This document shows positions 52,050 to 60,740 of a stretch of DNA of 64,000 nt, in pieces. The translations under genes and the position numbers were made by a program. The stretch is from Flavobacterium yafengii (GTDB taxonomy: Bacteria > Bacteroidota > Bacteroidia > Flavobacteriales > Flavobacteriaceae), in contig NZ_JASCRY010000003.1 of NCBI RefSeq assembly GCF_030010375.1, positions 62,001-126,000 on the forward strand. The letters run 5' to 3'. The notes beneath the pieces are model-generated. The model worked only from the letters and a program-made list of their open reading frames with translations. It did no database searches and was not told the origin of the DNA. How positions within the stretch are numbered: position 1 is the stretch's first letter; every line of letters begins with the position of its first letter.

Positions 52050-54083
52050 ATGAAAACTAAAACTAATCTTAAAAGTGGATCATGCGTTGCATGGTCCTCT
52101 AATAAACTGTCCATTAAAAGTGTTGCAATAATTGCTTTAGCATGGTTAAGTAATCAAACTCCCGTTCAAGCTCAAGAAGTTCCAGCAATTAAATATGCGA
52201 AACCTTCTTGGTACTTTGGAGTAGCAGGTGGAGCCAATTTTAATTTCTATCGCGGTTCTACTCAACAATTAAATGCTGGTTTTACAGCTCCAGCTGCGTT
52301 TCATGATGGAAACGGTACAGGACTTTTTATTGCACCACTTTTAGAATACCGTCCTGCAGATTCAAGATGGGGTGTTATGCTTCAAGCGGGATACGATAGC
52401 CGTAAAGGTTCTTTTGACCAAATAAAAACAGCGTGTGACTGTCCTGCTGATTTATCTACTGATCTAAGTTACATTACGGTGGAACCAAGCGTACGTTTTG
52501 CTCCATTTAAATCTAATTTTTATCTTTATGGAGGTCCGCGATTGGCTTTCAACATGGACAAATCATTTACGTATCAATTAGGTATTAATCCGGCTTTCCC
52601 TGATCAAGAACCTACTCCTGCAGTAACCGGCGAATTTGATAAAATTGAGAAAACTATTTTATCAATGCAAATTGGGGCAGGATATGATATTCCGCTTTCT
52701 TCAGATAGTAACAAAACACAATTTGTATTATCTCCTTTTGTTTCTTTCCAACCTTATTTTGGTCAAAATCCACGTGCTACAGAAACTTGGAATATAACAA
52801 CCGTTAGAGCGGGTGTTGCACTAAAATTTGGACAAGGAAAAGATATTCAAGAAGCAACTGATTTGGCTAAAGACCGTGAAGTACAGTTCTCAGTAAATTC
52901 TCCTAGTAATGTTCCAGGAGAAAGAAGAATGACTGAAGTCTTTCCACTTAGAAACTATGTTTTCTTTAATGAAGGATCAACGGAGATTCCAAATCGTTAT
53001 GTTTTATTGACAAAAAATCAAGTAAAAGACTTCAAAGAAGATCAATTGGAAACATTTGCTCCAAAAAATTTATCAGATCGTTCTAAACGTCAAATGACTG
53101 TTTATTATAACGTACTGAACATCCTTGGAGATCGTATGCAAAAAAACCCTTCTGCAACTATTACTTTGGTGGGTTCATCTGAGAAAGGTCCTGCTGACGG
53201 TCTTGTTATGTCTGAGTCTATTAAGACGTATTTGGTAAATGTATTTGCAATAAATCCATCTAGAATTACCACTAAAGGTCAAGATAAACCAAATATCCCA
53301 TCAGAACAACCCGGTGGAACATTAGAGTTAGTTTTGCTTCGTGAAGGAGATCGCAGAGTTTCTATCGAAAGTAATTCTGCTGATTTGTTGATGGAGTTTC
53401 AAAGTGGTCCTGATGCACCATTGAAACCTGTTCAAATCATAGCTTCACAAGAAGCGCCTTTGGAAAGTTATGTTACTTTCAATAATAAAGGAGCTGGTGA
53501 AGCATTATCATCTTGGTCATTACAAATAACTGACGAACAAGGAAAAGCACAGTCTTTTGGACCTTATACTCAAGATGAGGTAAGCATTCCTGGAAAAACA
53601 ATTTTAGGTAGCCGTCCTGAAGGAGATTACAAAGTAAAGATGATTGGCCAGACTAAAAGCGGTAAAATTGTAGAAAAAGAAACTCCTGTACACATGGTAC
53701 TTTGGACACCTGCAAAAATGGAAGAAGGGATTAGATATAGCATTATTTATGAATTTAATAAATCAAAAGCGATTTCTATTTATGAAAAATACCTTACCGA
53801 AGTGGTTACACCAAAGATTCCTGTAGGAGCAACAGTCCTTATTCATGGCCATACTGATATTATTGGTGAAGAAGTCCACAATCAGGATTTGTCTCTAGCT
53901 CGTGCTAACGATGTTAAAAACATCCTTGAAAGTAGCTTATCTAAAACGGGTAGAAATGATGTTAAATTTGAAGTAACGGGAAAGGGTGAGAATGAAAACA
54001 AATCACCTTTTGAAAATAAAACCCCAGAAGAACGTTTTTACAATCGTACCGTAATAATTGATATTATTCCCGCCGTTAAATAA
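52050..54083 (+). CDS. OmpA-family protein with N-terminal barrel domain
   Basis: A 677-residue protein with an N-terminal export signal ending near VQAQ (about 41). Residues 50-260 look like an outer-membrane barrel (WYFGVAGGANFNFYRG...). A long middle region follows, with a first OmpA-like stretch (ATITLVGSSEKGPADGLVMSESIKTYLVNVFAI), and the C-terminal OmpA domain has VLIHGHTDIIGEEVHNQDLSLARANDVKNIL (about 595-625) that binds peptidoglycan. Co-transcribed with the preceding lipoprotein from site 10 and followed by a terminator. Confidence 0.9.
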   Translation: MKTKTNLKSGSCVAWSSNKLSIKSVAIIALAWLSNQTPVQAQEVPAIKYAKPSWYFGVAGGANFNFYRGSTQQLNAGFTAPAAFHDGNGTGLFIAPLLEYRPADSRWGVMLQAGYDSRKGSFDQIKTACDCPADLSTDLSYITVEPSVRFAPFKSNFYLYGGPRLAFNMDKSFTYQLGINPAFPDQEPTPAVTGEFDKIEKTILSMQIGAGYDIPLSSDSNKTQFVLSPFVSFQPYFGQNPRATETWNITTVRAGVALKFGQGKDIQEATDLAKDREVQFSVNSPSNVPGERRMTEVFPLRNYVFFNEGSTEIPNRYVLLTKNQVKDFKEDQLETFAPKNLSDRSKRQMTVYYNVLNILGDRMQKNPSATITLVGSSEKGPADGLVMSESIKTYLVNVFAINPSRITTKGQDKPNIPSEQPGGTLELVLLREGDRRVSIESNSADLLMEFQSGPDAPLKPVQIIASQEAPLESYVTFNNKGAGEALSSWSLQITDEQGKAQSFGPYTQDEVSIPGKTILGSRPEGDYKVKMIGQTKSGKIVEKETPVHMVLWTPAKMEEGIRYSIIYEFNKSKAISIYEKYLTEVVTPKIPVGATVLIHGHTDIIGEEVHNQDLSLARANDVKNILESSLSKTGRNDVKFEVTGKGENENKSPFENKTPEERFYNRTVIIDIIPAVK

Positions 54084-54116
54084 GTCGAAATAACAGAATA
54101 CACTTTGATAAATTAT

Positions 54117-54157
54117 AAAAGAGGATAGAAACTTAAAAGTCTATCCTCTTTTTTTTG
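54117..54157 (+). terminator. Terminator after OmpA gene
   Basis: AAAAGAGGATAGA (54117-54129) pairs perfectly with TCTATCCTCTTTT (54140-54152), followed by more Ts. Confidence 0.92.
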
Positions 54158-54324
54158 TCTAAAAATGAGAAAACATTTCCGAATGTAATCTAATGATAAT
54201 CAATCCTGAATTATTCTTGGTGTTTTAATATTAAGAATAATCCATGTCAAATTTTTCTATATAAATTTTAAAATCTAAATTTTAACAAAAAAATTAGTAT
54301 TTTTACTACTTACTTTATGTAGAT

Positions 54325-54804
54325 ATGACTGCAAACGAAAAAACCCTTATTAAGTTCTATACTGCTTTTGACAATGCCGATGCTTCAACAATGTGTGAAT
54401 GCTATCATTCTAAAATTGAGTTTCGTGATCCTGCCTTTGGTTTATTAAAAGGAAATGATGTTTGCCAAATGTGGAAAATGCTTATTGAAAAAAGTAAAGG
54501 AAATATAAAAATTGAATTTTCAGATATAAAAGCAGATGAATACGTTGGTTCCGCACAATGGACTGCTACCTACAACTTTAGCAAAACCAATAGAAAAGTA
54601 GTAAATGTGATTCGTGCACAATTTCAGTTTAAAGATGGATTAATAAAGAAACACACAGATGATTTCGACATTTGGAAATGGTCCAAACAAGCCTTTGGAA
54701 TTACTGGATATTTATTAGGCTGGACCGGTTTTTTTCAACAAAAAATACAACAACAAGCACTATTATCATTGAAAAAACACAAACAAACTAAAAATGCTAA
54801 TTGA
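54325..54804 (+). CDS. NTF2-like (SnoaL-fold) protein
   Basis: A 159-residue protein. TANEKTLIKFYTAFDNADASTMCECYHSKIEFRDPAFG at the start and ADEYVGSAQWTATYNFSKTNRKVVNVIRAQFQFKDGLIKKHTDDFDIWKW later are typical of the NTF2-like nuclear-transport-factor/SnoaL superfamily, which holds a small pocket for substrates or ligands. Specific activity is not evident. It overlaps the next gene by 11 bases, so the two are co-translated. Confidence 0.88.
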   Translation: MTANEKTLIKFYTAFDNADASTMCECYHSKIEFRDPAFGLLKGNDVCQMWKMLIEKSKGNIKIEFSDIKADEYVGSAQWTATYNFSKTNRKVVNVIRAQFQFKDGLIKKHTDDFDIWKWSKQAFGITGYLLGWTGFFQQKIQQQALLSLKKHKQTKNAN

Positions 54805-55240
54805 AAGTTTAAAGACACTGTTCAACCGAGATTTAATTAAGCTAAAAAATGAAATTGAGTCGTACCAAAATGAAAGTGATATTTGGACAATCCAAAAAGG
54901 CATCGCTAATTCAGCCGGAAATCTATGCTTGCATTTAGTGGGAAATCTAAATACATACATTGGTGCCGAATTTGGAAAAACCGGATATATAAGAAACAGA
55001 CCATTAGAATTTTCGTTGAAAGATATTCCAAGAGCAGAATTATTATCAAAAATCGAAGAAACTATTGTTGTCGTTGATAATGCACTTAATTCCATCTCAG
55101 AAGTTGAACTAAAAAAGGAATATCCCCTTTTAGTTTTTAAAGACAAAACTTCAACCGAGTTTATGCTCATCCATTTGACCACACACCTAGCCTATCATTT
55201 AGGTCAAATTGATTACCATAGGCGATTATTGGAATCCTAA
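54794..55240 (+). CDS. DinB-like (DUF1572) protein
   Basis: A 148-residue four-helix protein of the DinB/DUF1572 superfamily. Candidate metal ligands are the His in LCLHLVGNLNTYIG (about residue 53) and those in LIHLTTHLAYHLGQIDYHRR. Members bind a divalent metal and include thiol-dependent transferases; many are uncharacterised. It starts within the NTF2-like gene and follows it in the same transcript. Confidence 0.85.
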   Translation: MLIESLKTLFNRDLIKLKNEIESYQNESDIWTIQKGIANSAGNLCLHLVGNLNTYIGAEFGKTGYIRNRPLEFSLKDIPRAELLSKIEETIVVVDNALNSISEVELKKEYPLLVFKDKTSTEFMLIHLTTHLAYHLGQIDYHRRLLES

Positions 55241-55351
55241 AACATTGTAATAACAAGCAATTTAGTATCTTGTTACACGTTTTAACTTTATACTTTCATC
55301 GCAAATAAAAGTAAAGAAGAGTAAGAAATAACGGTTATAATACAAATTTGT

Positions 55352-56440
55352 ATGTTACAATCTTCTAAATCACCCGTTCCTTTTCAATCCAACAAGAGAT
55401 TTTCTATTTTAGAAATACTCCAGTTTATAGTCTTGGCCTCTTTGATTCTGTACTTTGGCAAAACACTATTTATTCCGCTAAGCTTTTCGTTACTCATTGG
55501 TTTTATTCTATATCCTGTTTGTAAATGGATGGAAACAAAAGGGATTAATAAAGGAATTGCAATTGTTATTTGTATTTTAGGGGTAACACTTTTGGTAGGA
55601 GCTATAATTTATCTATTATTCGCACAGTTTTCGGAGTTTCTTCAGGAGTGGCAATCTTTGAGAACCAAACTAACCGAAACAGTAAACCAATTGAGTATTT
55701 TTATTTCGGAACGATTTGATATTAGTTTGGAAAAACAAACGGAATTCATCAATAATACAATCAACAACTCCGGTTCTCAAGCTTTTTCAATAGTCCGAAA
55801 TACCGCTTATTCCCTGTCTGAATCTGTATTTTTCCTATTAATGATTCCTGTTTTCTCGGCATTAATACTTTTCCACCGTCAGATGTTATCGAATGCCCTA
55901 TATGAACTTTTCCCTCCCGAAAGAAAAAAAACCATTCACGAAATCCTTGTTGAAACCATTCATGCCTATTACAATTTTATCAAAGGAATGTTAGTGGTCT
56001 ATTTAATAGTTGGATTATTAAACAGTATCGGACTATTGATTATCGGAGTACCACACCCATTTCTGTTTGGTTTTATAGCCTCAATCCTTACTTTTATTCC
56101 ATATGTAGGAATCTTGATATCGTCGCTCTTGCCCATTGCAGTTTCATGGATAACGTACAATTCGATTTGGTATCCATTAGCCGTCATTGCAGTTTTTTCT
56201 GTTGTTCAAGCACTCGAAGCCTATATTATATTTCCTTTTGCAGTGGGAAGCCGTTTAAAAATAAATACACTGGTCATTATAATTGTGGTAATTGTAGGAG
56301 GCATTTTATGGGGCGCTGCAGGAATGATTCTCTTCATTCCGTTCATCAGTATCATAAAATTGATTGCGGACCGTACACCAAGTTTAAAGACACTATCTGT
56401 TTTATTGGGAGATGGTGAACAAAAGAAAACTTCGAAATAA
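55352..56440 (+). CDS. AI-2E family transporter
   Basis: A 362-residue integral membrane protein with about eight helices, a central cytoplasmic helical part (FLQEWQSLRTKLTETVNQLSIFISERFDISLE) and the family's conserved YVGILISSLLPIAVSW and GAAGMILFIPFISIIKLI regions. Members include exporters proposed for autoinducer-2 and sodium/proton or polyamine antiporters, so the substrate is uncertain. It converges with menC, whose stop lies two bases from its own. Confidence 0.92.
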   Translation: MLQSSKSPVPFQSNKRFSILEILQFIVLASLILYFGKTLFIPLSFSLLIGFILYPVCKWMETKGINKGIAIVICILGVTLLVGAIIYLLFAQFSEFLQEWQSLRTKLTETVNQLSIFISERFDISLEKQTEFINNTINNSGSQAFSIVRNTAYSLSESVFFLLMIPVFSALILFHRQMLSNALYELFPPERKKTIHEILVETIHAYYNFIKGMLVVYLIVGLLNSIGLLIIGVPHPFLFGFIASILTFIPYVGILISSLLPIAVSWITYNSIWYPLAVIAVFSVVQALEAYIIFPFAVGSRLKINTLVIIIVVIVGGILWGAAGMILFIPFISIIKLIADRTPSLKTLSVLLGDGEQKKTSK

Positions 56441-56441
56441 T

Positions 56442-57488
56442 CTATTTCAAAAGAGCAAAATCAAACTTCCAATCCAAGTCTTTCTTATACCACAATTGCC
56501 CCTGTGAAACTTCCAGTGGACAGTCAAAATTATTGGTATAAAGTGCTCCGGTTCCTAATCCTTGAGGCATCAAATTGTGCTGTAAAAAGGTCCATTGCGC
56601 AATAGCATTGAGTCCAATATTACTCTCCAAAGCTGAGGTAATCCACCATCCAATTTTATGCTTTTCAGCCAATGAAATCCATTCTTGCGTACCTCGAAAA
56701 CCACCCACAAAACTAGGCTTCAAAATGATGTATTGCGGCTTGATTTTCACCAACAATTGCTCTTTTTCTGCCAAAGTAAACAGACCTATCAGCTCTTCAT
56801 CTAAAGCAATAGGAAAAGGAGTAGCCTTACATAGTTCTGCCATACTGTCAGCATGGTTTTTTTGTATCGGTTGCTCAATACTATGTAATTTAAATTCAGA
56901 TAGTTGTATTAATTTATTTAAAGCTAAAATTGAATCAAAAGCGCCATTAGCATCCACCCGGATTTCGACTTGTTCCGGAGTGAAATGTTCCCGAATAAAG
57001 CGTAATAACTGTAGTTCTTTATCGAAATCTATCGCTCCAATTTTGAGTTTAATGCATCGAAAACCCTGCGCTAGTTTTTCTTCGATTTGCTGCTTCATAA
57101 ACGACTCCTCGCCCATCCAAACTAAACCGTTTATCAAGATGGATTTTGTACCATTCGTAAAGTCCGAAGGAAACAACAAAAAAGGGTTTTCACTTTCCAA
57201 AGATTGGAAAGCCATTTCCACTCCAAACTGTATCGAAGGAAACTCCATTAAAGCTTCCCAAAGTTGGTCTTTTCCTAAGTGAATAGTATCGCAAGTCCAT
57301 TGTAATTTTTCTTCATAATCCGAACGATCATCAATACTCAATCCGCGAAGGATTCCGCACTCTCCTATTCCTTTTTTACCATCTTGCTCCAGGACAATAA
57401 ACCAAGTTTCTTTTTTGGTCATAACACCGCGCGAAGTTCCTGATGGTCGTTTGAAATCCAGAATGTATTTATGACAGGTTGCTTTCAA
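56442..57488 (-). CDS. menC: o-Succinylbenzoate synthase
   Basis: A 348-residue enolase-superfamily enzyme of menaquinone synthesis that dehydrates SHCHC to o-succinylbenzoate. The catalytic Lys is in CIKLKIG (about residue 147), the metal ligands in VDANGAF, IEQPI and ALDEEL, and the second active-site Lys region is ILKPSFVGG. Start is TTG, giving MKATCHKYILDFKRPSGTSRG, the usual N-terminus in flavobacteria. It is part of a minus-strand stretch that also holds menA and menB. Confidence 0.92.
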   Translation of the reverse strand: MKATCHKYILDFKRPSGTSRGVMTKKETWFIVLEQDGKKGIGECGILRGLSIDDRSDYEEKLQWTCDTIHLGKDQLWEALMEFPSIQFGVEMAFQSLESENPFLLFPSDFTNGTKSILINGLVWMGEESFMKQQIEEKLAQGFRCIKLKIGAIDFDKELQLLRFIREHFTPEQVEIRVDANGAFDSILALNKLIQLSEFKLHSIEQPIQKNHADSMAELCKATPFPIALDEELIGLFTLAEKEQLLVKIKPQYIILKPSFVGGFRGTQEWISLAEKHKIGWWITSALESNIGLNAIAQWTFLQHNLMPQGLGTGALYTNNFDCPLEVSQGQLWYKKDLDWKFDFALLK

Positions 57489-57548
57489 GAAATTATGAAT
57501 TATGAGTTATTTTAATCTTGTATGTGGCAAATTTTATAAAAACTTAAT

Positions 57549-58757
57549 CTATTTATCCATCAACTTCAAAACTCTTTCAAAGTCATTGGAAACTATTCCC
57601 GCTTTTTTGAACGCAGCAAAATCTTGTTTTACTTTTTGAATCCAACTCAAGCTATCCGTTACGTTTTGAGGCTGATACTCTTTATAAATGGCTTTTGCCG
57701 AAGCATAATTATCATTCAATAAATAAGCGTGCGCCAAATTGAGTTGTATCAATAACTCCGTATTATCGAGCTTCTCGCCTTCTTTCAGGAATTTAATAGC
57801 TTTACCGTATTGCTTCGTCAACACATAACTATTTCCTATTGCATTGTAATCCAAAGCGGTCGCCTTGCCATCATTGATAATTGTTGTCAGTTTCAGGATG
57901 GCTTCGCCTTGTTTTCCTTGTTTTACAAATACAGCGGCTTGCTTACGCAAATCGTCATACACACTTTTAGAAAGGCTGCTTTCACCAAAACAACTATTTC
58001 CAAAATCCTTGAACGCTTTAGCACGCTCTACAGCTAATAATTTTTGGAATTCCTTGAACTTGTACTTGGATTGGATTTTATCGAGAATACAAACGCAAAA
58101 ATCATCTGAATTGGTCATTTTTTGAGCCAAATTAGAAGTTTTGCATTGATCAATGATTGCTTTTCTGTTTTCAAGCGTCCAGCCACGACTGAGTTTATTG
58201 TCAACCCACGGTACAACTTCCAGAATAATTTTTTGGTTCATGATCCAGTTTTTACTTTCGAAACCAAACCATAAATTCCCAGAATTCGATTGCATACAAG
58301 CTGATTTCTCAGCAGAAAGTCGCTTGGCATCTTTACTAACCGGCGTATCTTTTACCAAACACGCGTCATCCGTTTTTCCGTTTTCTTTGTATTTTGCGGC
58401 CAAGTAGGCGCTAGAAAAAACTGCATACTTGCATTTGTCATCTCCAGAGATTTTAGACAAGATAAAAACCGCTCCTGCTGAACCCTGACTAATTCCCGTA
58501 GGATCTGGAATAGCTTTTAAAACCGAAACCAAACTGCCGGCCATTTGCTGATTTTTATCCAAAAGCGTTATTCTGTAAACGACTTCAGTGGTTCCTTCCG
58601 GGAAATCTTGGGTTTTAACAATGATTCTGTCTCTTGCAGAAACCGTTATTTCTTCCGTTGTAGCGCGGGTTTTATCCCAATAGCCGTCTTTTTGAGAGAA
58701 AACGGTATTTGCAGTAAATAGAAACAGAAATAAAACGATGAAATTCTTTTTTTGCAT
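57549..58757 (-). CDS. Secreted protein with C-terminal TPR-like repeats
   Basis: A 402-residue protein with a signal peptide (IVLFLFLFTANTVFSQ). The first 220 residues form an unassigned domain with four Cys (KCKYAVF, DACLVKD, SACMQ, IDQCKTS). The C-terminal third contains TPR-like helices (AVFVKQGKQGEAILKLTTIINDGKATALDYNAIGNSYVLTKQYGKAIKFLKEGEKLDNTELLIQLNLAHAYLLNDNYASAKAIY). Probably periplasmic, acting through protein contacts. It sits between menC and the hydrolase gene, with a hairpin repeat upstream. Confidence 0.75.
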   Translation of the reverse strand: MQKKNFIVLFLFLFTANTVFSQKDGYWDKTRATTEEITVSARDRIIVKTQDFPEGTTEVVYRITLLDKNQQMAGSLVSVLKAIPDPTGISQGSAGAVFILSKISGDDKCKYAVFSSAYLAAKYKENGKTDDACLVKDTPVSKDAKRLSAEKSACMQSNSGNLWFGFESKNWIMNQKIILEVVPWVDNKLSRGWTLENRKAIIDQCKTSNLAQKMTNSDDFCVCILDKIQSKYKFKEFQKLLAVERAKAFKDFGNSCFGESSLSKSVYDDLRKQAAVFVKQGKQGEAILKLTTIINDGKATALDYNAIGNSYVLTKQYGKAIKFLKEGEKLDNTELLIQLNLAHAYLLNDNYASAKAIYKEYQPQNVTDSLSWIQKVKQDFAAFKKAGIVSNDFERVLKLMDK

Positions 58758-58840
58758 AATTATTTTAGAATTCTTTAAAATTTAAACACGAAGTCCACAA
58801 AGTTTTTCGCAAGGTTCACAAAGTGCTATGTCAACGATAA

Positions 58841-58937
58841 CCCTAGCCCAGATAGAAGTGAAAATCCTTTTATCACCTTTTCAGGGTTACAAACCCTGAA
58901 AAGGTGATAAAAGATTGCAACAAATAGCTGGATTAGC
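58841..58937. repeat. Intergenic hairpin repeat element, copy 2
   Basis: Flanks CCCTAGCCCAGATAGAAGTG and a right end containing AATAGCTGGATTAGCT resemble the element at 9341-9428. The centre is a perfect 22-bp stem (58867-58888 with 58892-58913, 3-base loop) with a different sequence from copy 1. Conserved ends with a variable stem suggest a repeat family rather than a simple terminator. Confidence 0.65.
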
Positions 58938-58947
58938 TTAAAAAAAA

Positions 58948-59625
58948 TTACAATTCGATGGAACTTCCTATTTCCAACAACATCAAATCTTTTCCTTTAT
59001 TGAAGAATTTACGAATGGATTCCTCATGGTCGATTTCGATATAACCGAAAGTATCGTAATGATAGCCCAGAATTTTATCGCAATCCAAGAAATCAGAAGC
59101 AATAATGGCATCTTCGACATCCATGGTAAAATTATCGCCTATCGGCAGAATTGCCAAGTCGAGTTTGGTACGCATGGGAATGAGTTTCATATCCATAGAA
59201 AGTGCCGTATCGCCTGCAATATATACGTTTTTATGTTCGCCTTCGATAACAAAACCACCTGGATTTCCTCCGTAACTGCCGTCAGGAAAGGAACTGGAAT
59301 GAATGGCATTTACATATTTCAGTTTACCAAAATCGAAATTCCAACTTCCACCGTGATTCATCGGATGCGACTGAAAGCCTTTTTGAGAATAATAACCTGC
59401 AATTTCAGCATTGGAAACAATTACCGCGTTGGTTCTTTTGGCAATTGCCTCGACATCCAGAATATGATCTCCGTGTGCATGCGTTACCAAAATATAATCT
59501 GCTTTTAAGGTATCAATGTCAATATGCGCTGCATTTGGATTAGCAGAAATATAAGGATCTACAATGATATGTTTGCCACCAACTTCAATCCCTAATGATG
59601 CGTGACCGTAAAATGTTATTTTCAT
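58948..59625 (-). CDS. Metallo-beta-lactamase-fold hydrolase (UPF0173 type)
   Basis: A 225-residue protein. THAHGDHILD (about residues 48-57) is the HxHxDH motif binding two metals; ISANPNA, AGDTALSMDM (ligand Asp) and GYHYDTFGYI (ligand His) complete the site. Family members are UlaG-like or UPF0173 metal-dependent hydrolases with varied or unknown substrates. It lies 79 bases downstream of menA, in the same direction. Confidence 0.9.
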   Translation of the reverse strand: MKITFYGHASLGIEVGGKHIIVDPYISANPNAAHIDIDTLKADYILVTHAHGDHILDVEAIAKRTNAVIVSNAEIAGYYSQKGFQSHPMNHGGSWNFDFGKLKYVNAIHSSSFPDGSYGGNPGGFVIEGEHKNVYIAGDTALSMDMKLIPMRTKLDLAILPIGDNFTMDVEDAIIASDFLDCDKILGYHYDTFGYIEIDHEESIRKFFNKGKDLMLLEIGSSIEL

Positions 59626-59704
59626 TTGAAATTAATTTTTGAAATTGAAAAACTTAAAGATTAAAATTGATTTTTGAAATTGTCATTGCTATTGACCTTT
59701 GAGT

Positions 59705-60655
59705 TTAATAATTATTCACAATCAAATCCGAAAAGAAGAAAATCATACACAACGCTAACAATACTGAAAGTGCAAAAGTACTCAATGCCAGTTTTTTTAA
59801 TTCAGGATCTAATTCCTTAGGGTTTGGATTTTTATAGACGGTAATTAAATGTTTAGTTAAAGGAATATAAGCCAATAAAAACAAGTATTGATCAAAGTGA
59901 AAATCATCTATAATTGCAAAAATCAACACCAAAACCATCGCCGTTACAATCAGAATATAATGGTATATTTTAGCTTTGGCTCCGCCAATTTTTACGACAA
60001 TCGTATTTTTATTAGATTTTCTATCCGAGGCTTCGTCACGCATATTATTCAAATTTAAAACACCTACGCTCAATAATCCAATGGCTATTGCAGGTAAAAC
60101 CAATTCGAAATCCAATTGTTTGGAGTATAAAAAATTCACACCTAAAGTACTCACCAACCCAAAAAACACAAAGACAAAGACATCACCAAATCCTCTGTAG
60201 CCATACGCCGTATTTCCAACCGTATAGCGAATTGCAGAGACAATTGAAAGAATTCCCAACACTAAATAAAACAAGGAATACCATAAATTAGTATCGGTAA
60301 ACGCATAATAAATCAATAACATCGCTGAAAGCAACGTCAATGCAGATGTAATTATAATCGCGCGCTTCATGGCTTGCGGAGTAATTACACCGCTTTGTAT
60401 GGCTCGTTTCGGACCTACACGATCGGCATTATCTGTTCCTTTCATGCCGTCACCGTAATCATTGGCAAAATTAGACAGTATTTGCAATCCTAATGTTGTT
60501 AAAATAGCAAAGCCAAATAAACGCCAATTAAAGACTTCTGTTGGCGTTAATATGTTATCTGTTGGGTGCGCCAAAGCATACATACTCCCAACTATTATTC
60601 CAGAAACCGATAAGGGTAATGTGCGTAAACGTGCGGCTTCAATCCAATGTTTCAT
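59705..60655 (-). CDS. menA: 1,4-Dihydroxy-2-naphthoate polyprenyltransferase
   Basis: A 316-residue membrane prenyltransferase of the UbiA family that attaches the isoprenoid tail to DHNA in menaquinone synthesis. The Asp-rich motifs are NFANDYGDGMKGTDNADRVGPKRAIQSG (about 62-89) and NLNNMRDEASDRKSNKNTI (about 205-223); eight or nine membrane helices are present. It follows the PH-domain genes on the minus strand. Confidence 0.94.
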   Translation of the reverse strand: MKHWIEAARLRTLPLSVSGIIVGSMYALAHPTDNILTPTEVFNWRLFGFAILTTLGLQILSNFANDYGDGMKGTDNADRVGPKRAIQSGVITPQAMKRAIIITSALTLLSAMLLIYYAFTDTNLWYSLFYLVLGILSIVSAIRYTVGNTAYGYRGFGDVFVFVFFGLVSTLGVNFLYSKQLDFELVLPAIAIGLLSVGVLNLNNMRDEASDRKSNKNTIVVKIGGAKAKIYHYILIVTAMVLVLIFAIIDDFHFDQYLFLLAYIPLTKHLITVYKNPNPKELDPELKKLALSTFALSVLLALCMIFFFSDLIVNNY

Positions 60656-60668
60656 ATTTTTTTATTTA

Positions 60669-60733
60669 AAAGTTTGAAGTTTAAAACTTAAGCTTTATTG
60701 TAAAAAACAACTTTAAACCTTAAACTTTAAACC
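60669..60733. repeat. GTTTAAAG-type inverted repeat, copy 1
   Basis: AGTTTGAAGTTTAAAAC-like text on the left and AACTTTAAACC/TTAAACTTTAAACC on the right form an imperfect inverted repeat between menA and the PH-domain gene. A more perfect copy is at 62789-62855. Probably a dispersed intergenic repeat that can fold as RNA. Confidence 0.55.
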
Positions 60734-60740
60734 ATTTTAT

